Source of the DNA: Gossypium raimondii
Taxonomy: Eukaryota > Streptophyta > Magnoliopsida > Malvales > Malvaceae
Direction: 5' to 3'
Length of the DNA: 64,000 nt
Assembly (NCBI RefSeq): GCF_025698545.1
Contig: NC_068570.1
Location: forward strand, 3,968,001 to 4,032,000
This document shows, one piece after another, positions 44,819 to 56,355 of the stretch. Both the position numbers and the translations under genes were made by a program. The notes below the pieces were generated by a model. The model did not search any database, was not told the origin of the DNA, and saw only the letters and a program-made list of their open reading frames with translations. Position 1 is the stretch's first letter; each line of letters starts with the position of its first letter.

Positions 44819-44879
44819 CACGTGGACTTAACATCCACCTGACACGTGTACTGAGTTCTTTCTTCTTCCCCTGACGTCA
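44819..44879. promoter_or_regulatory. Cluster of G-box and TGACGTCA motifs
   Basis: Within 61 bp lie CACGTGG (44,819-44,825), ACACGTGT (44,842-44,849) and TGACGTCA (44,872-44,879), just after a CT-rich stretch (44,792-44,818). These are binding motifs of plant bZIP/bHLH factors (ABRE/G-box and TGA/CRE type). No gene start is recognisable beside it, so its target is unknown. Confidence 0.4.
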
Positions 44880-47800
44880 GTTTCTTGTCATTTTGTTAAT
44901 ATTTTGGGTTAATTTGTTATGTATGGTGCAAGGACAAATATGAAGTTCTGAATATTAAAATAGTGTAGGGCACAGCTTTATTTTCTTGTGTTCCAGGGGA
45001 CATCGCCGTCCGAAGATACATAGATAAAACAAACCCACAAACATTGGCTGTATAATAATCGTTTAAACATAGTAAAATGTTATAGAAAAACGTGAGAATT
45101 CAAAGTGGGTGCTGATGTGAAGAGATTTGTATTTCCTATGCTGAAGGGGGAAGGGAACCATCCATTTGAGTGGGGAACATGTGGGGTTGCATAATATTCA
45201 CTTAACACCTGTTGAGGTAGACCGTCTTCCCCCCCCCCCCCCATCCTTCAATGCCATAATTAAACCATACATAAACTAACTTATTCCTATATCTAATGCC
45301 CATAATAACTTAATCTACAAACAAGGGTACATATTAGTTTTAATTAAGTAACCCAAACCAATTCTATGGAACTCATAGCAATGCATGTTTCATGTATAAG
45401 AAATTTAATTGCGGAGCTTGCGTAGTAGAGTTGTCCTCCAGTAGGCTACCTAACTGCACCGTATGCTATATATTCTAATGTCATATGATAGTGATAGTGA
45501 TAGTGATAGAGACCTAGACCTATTCCTAGTTAGGACGCCAACCTCTTCAAAACTAGGCATTAGCCAAGCCTACCATCTTAATTTGGTCCTAGTGTGGTCA
45601 CTCATTGCTCATCTCTTCTTAGATTTATCAATATTTTGGATTTGGGTTCTGTTAAATAAAGTACCACTCTACTCCTTCCTAAGTACTGTAACGTCACATG
45701 CTTATGTATGCAAAACCCCAAGAATATGATTTTATATTTTGATGGGGAAAAATTGAAAATTTGCCACCCATATTCCCTAACAATCCAAATATCGTTGATT
45801 CTTTGTTTGACTTTTGGAGATGCCACCACTATTCTGCTTTAGTCACTACTTCTCAGTCTCTCACTCTTCTTTTTCCCTTCAAAATCTCAACTCCCTAACC
45901 TTTAGCCACCCACCACCACTTACTAGCTCCCTCCGTCCTGCAGCTGCCGGCCAACATCACCATATCTTGCCTTTGATTTTCCCACCACCTGCAGCCACCG
46001 TGAGTGAATCATTCTGTGGACTTTCATCTTTCTCACCAACATACCTCCATCGTAAGTCACCATGCAACCATACAACTTTTGATTATTAAATTCGTTTGCC
46101 AACCTATGTTTGATAGGTTGGTAGGGTGTTTGATAACTTGTTTGATGATGATCTTTTCTTTGGCCGTTTATGTTGTGTTTTGAAGATATCAAATGAAATG
46201 GATAGATGGGTACAAAATCAATCTGTAGCTAGCACAACGTTAATCTAAAATCGCATTAATGTCCTTTTAAGTAAATTCTTGAATTCGAAGGAGAATATCG
46301 AGCGAGCTTTGTACCTGTTTAGAAATTCAATTCCGCTCAACTTTGAGTTTATGAAATTGGAAGACAGTGTTTTGCTTTGATTTCAGTTTAATTCAAAATT
46401 GGGTTCTTGAAAAATTGATTGTATGACTGAATCAATGGAGATTGTTATTAATGGTTAGCATGGCATCCACGAGGAGTGGTTTGGTGTACATATTGTAACC
46501 AGACTTGGAAGATGACCAAATTGCGTCACAATGCAATCAACTTTCATCACTGCTTACGTACACTTAACTTAGAGAACTAAAACACAATAATGAAAGTAAA
46601 GTAAACAAATTAGATGATTATTATTAAGTGGGAAAAGATGCTTCAACATCCTCATCAAAAACTGTTTAACTTGAAAGGACCCTTTTCTGCACATAAATAA
46701 ATAATATATATTCCCTTATTATATGTACCAGACAAGGTTCCTGCTTAATTCTTCTTATAGCCTTTATATCTTTATATAATACTGATGTTGCTTTGCCCCC
46801 AAGATTATAATATTGCTATGAGATATTGTATTTAAATATATGTATGTTTATTCGAAGAAAAGACAGTGATCAAAAGGTTTCTGTCTTTTGAAGCATGCAG
46901 CTGGTTCGAAAATGGAGTATGGTGTGTTAATTAATTAAGAAAATGTCAATATAAACATACTTTTTTTCAAAAATAAAAAAAAGTTAGTCCCTTTTAATTC
47001 GTCCAAATTTAAGTGACATATCCTGAAAATTAAGCAGGGAAAGAAAAAGGGTGGCAGTGCAGTCTCATTCACATCATATGAGTCAGAGGTGAAAGATGGA
47101 TGGAAAGAGATAGAGATGAGAAAAACAATGATGATTGCAAAAAACCAGATTATTCTCTGGCATGGGCCACCATTTAGCATCATTCCAAAACAGAAACATC
47201 ACTCTCTCTTTCACCCCCTCTCCTCCCTCTAATATTTGTTTATCGTCCCCCACTCTTTGTTTTCCTTGTTTTCCAAATGTTTCATCATTATCATGTTTTT
47301 CCTTTTTTCTTCATTTGTTCATTAGTATCATGTGTATAAAGGTAGTGTTATATTTAGATCCTTCTTTCAAGCTTTCAAAATGATACACACTCTTCTGCTC
47401 ATTCATATTATAATAGCCATCCATCATCCATGTGAAATAATTTTTTTTTTTTTTTTTTTTGCTTTGGAGTGTATATTCCAATGAGAAAGTGATCTACCAT
47501 GTGAGGCAAAATCTAGGACAACCAATCAACACATGATAAAGAAATAATCATCATTGACTTTTAGCCCGATATCTATTGTAACCCACCTCTTATTGCTTTA
47601 TTTTCTCAACCAGTTAACCAATGTAATTGCTAAACTATCATGTTACAAAGGTAATCTAGGTATATTCAATCCATGAACAGTAGAGGTGTGGATGAGTTCA
47701 AATCACTCCATAGTTATGGAATCCCATTCACTTCTGTTTAGCCATATAAATTTGGTTAATGATAGTTGTTAACATTATTCTTATTCCATAATCACATGAC

Positions 47801-49210
47801 TCATGATGTTTGGGATTCGACTAAAGCCGTAATTACGTCCAATTATATGCGCATTCATATCTATAATATGATTTTGTAATAATGATATTGGCAGAGTCTG
47901 TATAGCTCTCATAGGCTATGCTTGTTATTATCATTATTTTTAATTAAATGAATAGCCTTACAATAGTATCTCTTTGTCTAAAAACAAAGTTAGGCACATA
48001 ATTACTTGGAGATTTTAATAGATATAGAAATAGGGTGGACTTTTAGTTTCTGGATTTTATACTGAAAAATCAATTATTGTAATCTAATGAATGATTCATT
48101 AAACCTAATAATAAAATTAAAACCAAAAGAGGAATAATAAAGCAATTATTATTGAAAATAATAATAATCTATAAAACACATGATTTCTTTTGACTTGTAG
48201 TTTATGATTGCGGCAGGTAAGGATTCTTTTGATCTTTTTTTTGCCACCGATTGCTTCCCACCAAATCCATGTAGTGTCTACCTTAATCCTCTTTAAATTC
48301 TCCTAATTATCTCTATAATTTAACATTAAAATGGTTACTTAACAAAAGGATATCCATCATGGACCAAGAGACATTCTTCGGGGGAAAAAATAATTAAATT
48401 TAGAATTTGTATTTCATACGCCTGATATTGTGCATAAAATTAAATCATTACATAATTTTTTTGTAGTATTAAGTTTGTGTAATAAAGGAAAGGTCCTATT
48501 AATTATAAGAAAAAAGAGAAATGAGATTTAGGACCATTAGGGTAGACATTCAAATTCCTACTTTTTTTATTTTATACACACTAGAAATGGAGACCAGACA
48601 ATGGTACGAGGAAGAAAACCTTTGCTGCTTGCAGTTTCCTTGTCATAGAGGTGCATTTGCACTTGATTTCCTCAACCCAACATTATTGACAACACAATAG
48701 TAAAGAGAATTATTCATTTATAATCTGATCCTCATATTTTATAAAAATTAAAAAATTAATCCAATTGAGAAATTTATATACAAAACATTAATAAAAATTA
48801 AAGATCAAAATTCCTACTAATTTCTAGAATTTCTTGTCATAGAGCTGAGTTTCTCAACCCGAAATGATTGAGAACACAATAATAATAAGTATTCTAAACA
48901 ATACATAAATCAAATGAAAATGTTGTACTACTGCAAGTGTTTCATTCCAATAAAAGACAACCTATGTATATATGAGCAGCATAAAGGAAGAAATATATAT
49001 ATGTTGTTAATTAAATTTCTCATTTATTTCTAAATGAACAAAAAGAAAAATAATAAATTAAAAAGAAAAGAAGAGAAAACGAGAAAGAGAAAGAGAGAAT
49101 ATGATTACTGATGCAAAACCCTCTCCACATTAAACTTTGTATAGTCGTTCTGCATGATAATTTTCTGCACATTAATAAATATATAAGTTTGTAGTAAGGT
49201 AATTAAGTTT
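44880..49210. other. Long spacer, no gene supported
   Basis: Contains a C14 run (45,229-45,242), a GATAGT microsatellite (45,486-45,510) and a T20 run (47,441-47,460). Several CT-rich, low-complexity frames (45,814-46,089 and 47,135-47,383 plus) look composition-driven. 49,080-49,210 is the 3' side of the VQ gene; TTTATT at 49,023-49,028 could be its poly(A) signal on the minus strand. Confidence 0.45.
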
Positions 49211-50413
49211 CTACTCTGCGGGACAAATCCATGAATCAACTGTACCTTCAGCTCTAGATGAAACGTTCTCCAACCCTTTTTCATGTGAATTGTTATGATC
49301 ACTAGTCCCATAATTCCAATCTAATGCCCTCAAATGGTCTTGGTTCCCTTGGTTTAGTCCAACCCCATCTCTCCAGTTTCCATGGCGTGCCCCATCTGGT
49401 GCGACATCATGACTGTGTAAGCCACCAAGGTTGGCATTGACTTGACCATGGCTTAACCCCAGTTCATCAAGGGAATCCATGGCTGAACTTCCATGGGACT
49501 TTACACCGAAGCCAGGCAAATTAAGTGATGGGTTAAGAGGAGAAGAGTCTAAGAAGGACTGGAAAGGTAGGACCGGGCTCTGGTTCTGCAAGTTTAACAT
49601 GTTCTGATAGGTACTTGGGTTGAAAGCATTGGTTGTAGCAATGGTGGTATTGGTACTTGTATTGGTAATATTAGAAGCATCAACTAAAGGGTTATTTAGC
49701 AATGAAGGAGAAGATGAGGAGGATACAAATGGAGTTGGCTGAACTCTTTTAGCTGAAGGGCGTAAAGGGTAGAGAGAACCTAAAGGTTCCAAATGACCGG
49801 ACCGTATACTTGAGCCAGAGCCAAAAAGGTCGAGCCTTCGAGAATATGATGATGAACCCGAAAATGGTGGTGCAGGGATTCCAGTGAATTCTTGCACCAT
49901 TGCTCGAAAATTCGTTGTGTCGGTGGTGAGAACTGTAGTGGGTGCTCTCCTTGATGCCCTTGTTCGCTTCTTGGGATTCTTTGCAACGCTTGTCGGCTGA
50001 TCAGGTTTCGATGATCGTACACCGTTGTTGCCATGAGCTGATGAGCTTGGGAACGAGCCACGGTTGAGCTCTTGTGTCTGTGAAACCAGCATAGACTGGT
50101 TCGATGAAGAAGATCCCGGTAGGGTACCAAGGTCAGTGCAGTTGGGGTCGGATCTTAAACTTCCTCGGGGCCTTATCCCATCAAGGTTTAACAATTGAGA
50201 TTGAGAGAAAGGGTTGAGATAATTAGGTGAAGGATCAAAGAAAGTGGGCGATGGGTGATGTTGGTGGTGCGAGCCAAGTGATGGATGTGGATTTGATAAG
50301 GCACTAAAATGGCCTGAAGTGTTCAAAAAAGCTGGGACTGACTCAGGCCGTGAGTCATATTCTTCATCATCACCACTTGAAGATTGTAAACTACTACTAT
50401 TACCAGAATCCAT
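49211..50413 (-). CDS. VQ-motif-containing protein
   Basis: VQ proteins are plant transcriptional co-regulators in the nucleus that bind WRKY factors and some MAP-kinase targets. The single-exon frame from ATG at 50,411-50,413 (MDSGNSSSLQSSSGDDEEYD) gives 400 residues, ending WICPAE. The VQ motif FRAMVQEFTG (FxxxVQxxTG) lies around residues 175-185. It is preceded by a basic stretch, NPKKRTRASRRAPTTV, a likely nuclear signal. The rest is Ser/Asn/Pro-rich and disordered, with an LDSSPLNPSLNLPGFG segment near residue 310. VQ genes in plants are usually intronless, which fits. The frame is open 54 codons further upstream (MGLFLFAVFHNC), but that extension is hydrophobic and unlike VQ N-termini, so the later ATG was chosen. 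Length is on the long side for the family. I do not assign a numbered orthologue. Confidence 0.93.
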   Translation of the reverse strand: MDSGNSSSLQSSSGDDEEYDSRPESVPAFLNTSGHFSALSNPHPSLGSHHQHHPSPTFFDPSPNYLNPFSQSQLLNLDGIRPRGSLRSDPNCTDLGTLPGSSSSNQSMLVSQTQELNRGSFPSSSAHGNNGVRSSKPDQPTSVAKNPKKRTRASRRAPTTVLTTDTTNFRAMVQEFTGIPAPPFSGSSSYSRRLDLFGSGSSIRSGHLEPLGSLYPLRPSAKRVQPTPFVSSSSSPSLLNNPLVDASNITNTSTNTTIATTNAFNPSTYQNMLNLQNQSPVLPFQSFLDSSPLNPSLNLPGFGVKSHGSSAMDSLDELGLSHGQVNANLGGLHSHDVAPDGARHGNWRDGVGLNQGNQDHLRALDWNYGTSDHNNSHEKGLENVSSRAEGTVDSWICPAE

Positions 50414-51000
50414 AGCAAAAGCTTTCAAAAAGTATAATGAAAACCCTGCAAAGGGTTGAAGAGAATAGCTGTCGTTGATAGTTCCACAGTTCCAAATAAC
50501 AGAAACAAAGCTATGATCTAACCATTTAGCTAAAAAATAGCAATTATGAAACACTGCAAAAAGGAAAAGACCCAAGGAAAGGAAGGAAATTAAAAAAAGA
50601 TATATACATCCTTCTAAAAAGTTACCATATCTTTAAAAGTTAAAAGCTTCCTTTGATATCGATCGATCCTCTTCGAAAACTACTTTCTATGAAAAAAGAA
50701 AGTTCTTCATCTTGCTCGCACCTCTTCTCCTATATGATCTGAATTAGGGTTTTTGTTTTTGGAAGAGGAAAAGAGAGAAAGGAAAAGAAAAGAAAGGGTT
50801 ATTTTAAGCTTTTCTTTTAGCTCTAAAAAGGAGGAAGAAAGAGAAGAAAGGGGGGGGGGGGGGCAGGCTATCTCTTATGATCTAACAAGTGTTTCCACTA
50901 AGAAGATCCTCTCTAGAGAGTGCGGGGTGGGACAGCCATTGGAGTAGAGAAAAGTGTAGTTGCCGGTGGCTGGCGACGGGTCAAACTCAAAGTGAATGAG
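50414..51000 (-). promoter_or_regulatory. 5' UTR and promoter of the VQ gene
   Basis: Holds the in-frame upstream extension and GA-rich tracts (50,755-50,850). A G14 run on the plus strand (50,850-50,863, C14 in gene orientation) could form a quadruplex or i-motif. GAGA/CTCT-rich leaders are common in plants. The transcription start was not determined. Confidence 0.45.
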
Positions 51001-51860
51001 AAAGAGAGAGGTTGGCTTAACATGATATGAATGTGAAAGCAAGGAAAACGATATCTAAGATTATTTTAATTTCCTGTAAATTTCTAATATAATAATCCCA
51101 TTAGGTTGTGATTAAATTTAGAATTTTGAGGGTTTAATTAATTAAAGAGAATATGAAAAAGGAAAAGGAAAAATGTAGATGTGTATATGAAGAGAACAAA
51201 AAACATTACTTCCACCGTAAGGGATCACTATTAAAAAATTCCCACTAATGTTCACATTTCAAATTATTAATTTTGAAACTCCTTTTCCTTCTAAATTGTT
51301 TTTTCTTTTATCAATCATTATATACTTTTTTCTTTATAAACTAAAATTCTAACCTTCTAGAATTCAGATTTTTTTTACTTATTTTCTTCTGAAATTGATA
51401 ATTTTTTAATTTTTAAATTATTGTATTTGCTTGGTGAAATTATAATATTAAGAAATTAAAGTTGAGCTCTCATGAATTTGCTAGTTTGGTGTACGGAAGA
51501 TAGGGTTGGTAATGTAATATATATATACTACAATGGGCAACACTTATAGATAATTTTTTGTATGATTTTTTTATGTATTATCAAACCTAGGATTTGACCA
51601 ATTCATATAATTAAGAATCAAAATCCAAGCCATAATTGACCAAAATCATATCATCTTTTACCCATTTTCATAATCTAAGATTGGGTTTGAAGAACAAGTT
51701 AATAATCTTTGATTTTCCCCACTCTCATTTTTTATGCTTTATTATTAATATAAAAATAAGTTTTAGAAATGATTTGATGGGTAGGATTAGATTAATTATA
51801 GAAATGATATTTAATAAGGTAGGGTAATGGGGATTGGATTATGGGATATAACATATCTTT
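51001..51860. other. AT-rich spacer, no gene seen
   Basis: Upstream of the VQ gene. Only spurious AT-driven frames occur. Confidence 0.45.
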
Positions 51861-51862
51861 GG

Positions 51863-52120
51863 TGAATGTCATGTCTTTGATGCTGAACTGTGGGAGATTC
51901 TCAATGGGTTCTCATTTATCCAAGATAAAAGTTTTGAGGGTGTCATGATACAAGTAGATAGCTTGGGGTGGTTAAGATTATTTAAGAATCTTTATTGATT
52001 GATTCAAACTCTAACCTTATTAGAAGAATTCATCAAATTCTAGCGAAGGTTGAACATTAGGGCATGGAACACATTCCCCGGAGTGAAATGAAATTGCATG
52101 GCTAAATTGACTTTTGGTAC
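51863..52120 (+). pseudogene. LINE-type RNase H remnant (1)
   Basis: One frame reads ECHVFDAELWEILNGFSFIQ, then MIQVDSLGWLRLFK. After a shift it continues NLIRRIHQILAKVEH, stop, GMEHIPRSEM. This is the order of the plant non-LTR retrotransposon RNase H domain: FxAELWxxxxGL with the catalytic Glu, QxDS with the catalytic Asp, then the HxxRxxN/ADxLA end. Stops and frameshifts make it non-functional, and there is no RT nearby. Confidence 0.65.
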
Positions 52121-52383
52121 AAGTTAAAACTTGGCAGATTTTGAAGAAATCCTAAGGGAGGCGCTACCAATCTCCTCTATTAATAAGGCTAGTGTTAGCC
52201 TAACTCAAAAGCTCACTATGTAATTAGTTTGTATTTAGATTTCTTCTCACCAAAAAAAATAAAAATAAAAAAACAATTAAATTGAGAACCGACATATGAT
52301 AGCTCTCGGATCTAAAATCTCAACATCATCATTCACGACTCATTCCCTTCAAAAGAAAAATTTTCTTCTTCTTCCTTACATAT
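52121..52383. other. Spacer after RNase H remnant
   Basis: Continues the LINE 3' end to about 52,260 (GGATTTCTTCTCACC-like tail followed by an A-rich run, AAAAAAATAAAAATAAAAAAAC, which could be the poly(A) tail). No gene. Confidence 0.45.
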
Positions 52384-53173
52384 TTAGGGTAAACTATATC
52401 CAATATTAGTAGATTATTAGTAAATTTATATTTTAATCATATAATTTCAAAAAGTTACAAAATAATTACTAAACTATTTAAAAGTTTTCATTTAAGTCAC
52501 CAATTTTTGGCGGTTGACCGATCTGAAACTTTCAATTCCATGTAATATCCACATATTATATAAAAACTATTTTGTATCTTTAATTAATATTTCTCTCCTC
52601 TCTCTTTTTTTTTTCTACTTATTAAACTCAAAATATTGAAACCTAAATTTGTTTCTCAGTTTATTTCTTCTCCCTTTCTCACACACTGAACCAGAGAAGC
52701 AAAGGGTTTGGCTACCCTCTTCTTCAAAGCCCACCTTTGTCTATGGTCAACACTTCACGCTGGCGTTTACCTTTATTTTTGCCTGAAAGAAGAAATTTTC
52801 CACAATCCCTAAGTTGATTGCATTCATCAAAGGATAAAATTCCCCCCAAATCCAAAATAAAGTACTAAATTGAACTCAAGGACATTCCTAAAAAAATACC
52901 TAAAACGTTGTAATTTAGGTTAGATTAATTCATCAAAGTATTAAAAACTGCACCTAAAATGGTTTTTAGGGAAAAATGGAAATTACGCGATTAATATATA
53001 TTATATTATATATGATAAAACAGTGATTTAACAATCACATTAGTTGTCAATTACAGATTTAAAACCTTAACGATTTAAATAAAAACATTAAAATAATTTA
53101 ATGACTATTTTGTAATTTTTAAAATTGAGTGATCAAAAAATATATTTATTAATTTAGGTATAATTTTCCTTTA
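52384..53173. mobile_element. Long-TIR (Mutator-like?) element
   Basis: The left end (TTAGGGTAAACTATATCC, then GTTACAAAATAATTACTAAA) matches the right end read in reverse (ATAAAGGAAAATTATACC, then ATTACAAAATAGTCATTAAA), giving diverged arms of about 150 bp. The middle (52,590-52,900) has no transposase. No certain target duplication was found. Long inverted ends suggest a Mutator-type non-autonomous element. Confidence 0.5.
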
Positions 53174-53770
53174 TAATTATTAAGCGTTATCATCACATAT
53201 ATTACCCATCAAGTTTAAATATTTCAGAATATATTTAACCATGCTTATAATTTATTATCTTTCTAAAGTTCTCCGCCTTAGATCCATTAGTTAAATTTAG
53301 GCTTATTAGTAAAATAAGTCCTCAAATTTTTTAAAAATTTCAATTAAACCCTTTTGAACTTTTTACTCTCAATTGGATGCAAAAGTTTAGAGGGACTCAA
53401 TTGCTTTTTTTTTTAATTCTATCAGCCTTAAACCAATACAAAACACAAAGAGATGAAAAACTTGTATATAACACATAAAAAATAAAAAATCAATAGACAG
53501 GATGAAACAAAATGTTACTAAAATCTGACTCCAACAAAATGTTAAAAGTGATTTAATTGAAATTTTACAATGTCAAAAGAAACATGAATACCCATGATTA
53601 TATTTCCTTCTACTTTCAATTAGCATTAATAATGGGAGCCTAATATTTGGTGAACACTTTAATTAGGCCAACTACATACAAAGTTTGCTAAGGACTACTT
53701 TTGGCAACTCAACTAGTTGATTCTAAATTAGTGCAATTATTTTACCAAGTAGGATCTAATATCAACTCTT
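53174..53770. repeat. Spacer with an isolated TIR copy
   Basis: 53,310-53,405 (GGCTTATTAGTAAAATAAGTC, then CAATTGGATGCAAAAG and GAGGGACTCAATTG) matches the arms of the element at 54,488-55,244, so it is a fragment of the same family. The rest is AT-rich without a gene. Confidence 0.5.
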
Positions 53771-53772
53771 TT

Positions 53773-54420
53773 TTATATCCTTAATATTATATCTTTTGTA
53801 TACGAAACGTTTTTGCTTCCATTGTCGTTTGTATTCTTGTTTTTTTTCTTTGGTGAAAAGAAAATATGAATTACATCAACTACATAAAACAAACATTGTC
53901 TTTTATCTTCTTGTAATAAATCTATTATTTCCTTAGGAGCCTCGTTAAGGACTTGTAAACTTGATTTCCAGCTCAAGCTAAGTTTAGCTAGACGATCCGC
54001 TGCCTAGTTCCGATTTCTTAGAATATGCTTAATCCTCCACATCCCTTCTAACCTCATGATGCGCTGAGTCATTCTAAGCATAGTAATCCCTGAATCTTCT
54101 AAATTCAAATCATTCAAGATTTGGGCAACTTCAAGGTTATTAGTCAGTATAATGGCCCGTCTGTAACCCTTATTTAGCAAAATAAGGATCCCACCTAGGA
54201 TGCTGCAGACTTCAGCCTCAAACGGAGAGCATACACCTAAGAAGCGAGTGAATCCCACTATCCAATTTCCATCATGATCTCGAACCACACCTCCTATTGC
54301 AGCGTATCCAGAATATCTGACCACAGCCCCACCAGTGGATAAATGACCCATAATTACTACGTTAGTATTCTTTAAGCAAAAGGTTTGCCACATAATTACT
54401 TGACTAGAATTTTTTGGTGA
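53773..54420 (-). pseudogene. LINE-type RNase H remnant (2)
   Basis: The minus-strand frame reads GHLSTGGAVVRYSGYAAIGG, VVRDHDGNWIVGFTRFLGVC, FEAEVCSILGGILIL and HILRNRN, then TAG, then ADRLAKLSLSWKSSL down to 53,773. This is a nearly full RNase H domain of the kind at the end of plant LINEs. The first catalytic Asp (usually NTDGA) is Gly here, and one in-frame stop (54,004-54,006) precedes ADRLAK; the two halves are in the same frame. Non-functional. Confidence 0.75.
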
Positions 54421-54448
54421 AAATAATTTATATATAAATTTTATATAT

Positions 54449-54480
54449 TTGAAATATATATATATATATATATATATATT
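54449..54480. repeat. AT dinucleotide microsatellite
   Basis: About 13 uninterrupted AT units between the RNase H remnant and the long-TIR element. Confidence 0.8.
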
Positions 54481-54487
54481 TACATTT

Positions 54488-55244
54488 AGCTTAATGGTAT
54501 TATAAACCCTTGAATTTTTCAAAAAACAAAAATCAATTCAGTCCCTTTAATTTTTTTTGCACCTAATTGAACCCTTGAACTAATAAAATTGGTCAAATTA
54601 GTCCTTTTATTGATGTTGGTCATTAGTATTTAATGGCATCGCTGATGTATGTTAGAAAAAATAAAAATTAAAAATATTTTAAAAATAAGTATACAATGAA
54701 TATGGATAAATGATTGTCCAAGCTCATTTTGTCTAGGTACATTATGGAATTATAAAAAATATAAAAAATAAAATTATAAAATTATTATAAATTAATTAAA
54801 AATTATAAAAATTATAAAATGATTTACTATATTTTAAATTACAAAACAAAATCAACAACTTATATCATAAAATCAATATTAACAATTTTTTGTTAATAGT
54901 TTTTCCATCATTTTCAATCTGTGCAAGTTATATTAGTAAAAAATAAATTATTTTTATGGTTTTTAATAAATTGTTATTTTTATCCATGTTCATTATGCAT
55001 TTATTTAAAATTTGTTCATTTATTTTTTTCTTACCTGACATTGCCACATTAGCATGAATTGCTGATGTGGTGTCTATTAACGCCCACATCAACTTTATCA
55101 TTAAATAGTAACGATCAACATTAGTCAAAGGGTCTATTTGGCTAATTCTGTTAGTTTAAGGGGCTCAATTGGATGCAAAGAGTTTGGAGGGGCTTAATTG
55201 ATGTTTCTTTGAAAAAGTTCAAGATCTTATTTTACCAATAAGCT
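54488..55244. mobile_element. Long-TIR element with ~150-bp arms
   Basis: The left arm (AGCTTAATGGTATTATAAAC, CTTGAATTTTTC, TCAATTCAGTCCC, TTGAACCCTTGAACTAA) is repeated inverted at the right (read in reverse: AGCTTATTGGTAAAATAAGA, CTTGAACTTTTTC, TCAATTAAGCCCC, TTGAGCCCCTTAAACTAA). The arms continue to the GCTGATGT motif, and the AT-rich centre has TTGTCTAGGTAC. At 757 bp with no coding capacity it is probably a Mutator-type non-autonomous element. Relatives lie at 35,350-36,720 and 53,310-53,405. Confidence 0.65.
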
Positions 55245-55835
55245 TTTTTATGTTTTAAAAAGTAATAAAATGGATAATTCTTTTAGTGAGAAGTTATTTG
55301 CATAAGCAATTTTGTTGAGGAAAAAGAAGAAGATGACGATTCATTCGATGGTGAAATGCTAGGAGCCACTAGATAGAGAGGTTGAACAAGACAAGGGGAT
55401 AAATTGAAGAGGTTAAAAAAGACCCCCTTAAGGTCAATAAGGCTATTTATAAATGAGGTTGATGATTATTCTATTTTTCATTAGGTTTTGACATGTGTTC
55501 ACATTGATTTTGTTGTGGTTAACCTCTTAAAGAACATGGTTATGGGTATTTATAGGCAATTTGATTATGATTAGATTGATGCGAACTTGATGAGGCCCTA
55601 CATGTGCTCCTTGCAAGCAAGGATGAAGTTAAACAAATATCATTTTAAGGGGACCAGAAATGAATAAAAAATTTAGGGAGTCAAAGTGTAATTTTCCATG
55701 ACCCTCTTTCCGCACTCCATGTGAGGCAGGAGTTTTGGTAAAGTAGGTTGAAAGTATTCTATGTGTTAAACATGCATGTGCCAGAGAGAACCATAGTTGG
55801 TGAGGTGCCACTCGTAGGTGATGTTGCAATTGACG
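55245..55835. other. Spacer, no gene seen
   Basis: No recognisable frame. The sequence around 55,330-55,560 is less AT-rich than its surroundings and could be a decayed retroelement, but I cannot assign it. Confidence 0.4.
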
Positions 55836-55839
55836 AGTA

Positions 55840-56355
55840 GAAGTGCTCATGGGTCAAATTGGGCTTAAGTATGATATTAATATGTTCCATATTTGTTCAA
55901 ACTCGGTTTGAAATATGGGCTTAAAATTTTGCCCAAGCTTGCCCATATTTGTAAATGGCTAACTCAAGCCCATATAAGGCCCACCATTTTTTTTTTCTAA
56001 ATTTTAAAAAATATATTTATATTATTTTTAATTTAATATTAATAATTATATATATTTTCTTTATTAAAATTTTATATATAGTCATCTTAACCTTTTTAAT
56101 GGTTTCATTATAGTATTATTATATATTAATATAGATTTGATTTTTATGTGTTATAAATTACATAATATAAAATATTATAAACTTAAAAAAATTGCCAAGT
56201 TGGCTTTTTATGTTCAAGATCAAGTCCAACCCATATTTTAAATAGGCTTAATTTTTTTGTCCAAGCCTATTTTTTGAGCCTAATACTTTTGCCCAAATAT
56301 TTCCAAATTTTGAGTGAGCCTTTGAGATTGGGTGGGTAGCTAGCCCTTGAATAGA
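55840..56355. mobile_element. Foldback element with TTGCCCA/TGGGC arms
   Basis: The left part (GCTCATGGGTCAAATTGGGC, GAAATATGGGCTTAAAATTTT) and the right part read in reverse (GCTAGCTACCCACCCAATCTC, GGGCAAAAGTATTAGGCTC) pair imperfectly around an AT-rich core (55,990-56,190). A diverged relative lies at 41,920-42,310. The ends are not sharply defined. Confidence 0.4.

Noticed and set aside
45463-47383. Several 75-90 codon frames in the long spacer
   Set aside because: Low-complexity, CT- or AT-driven sequence with no recognisable motif and no plausible splice partners.
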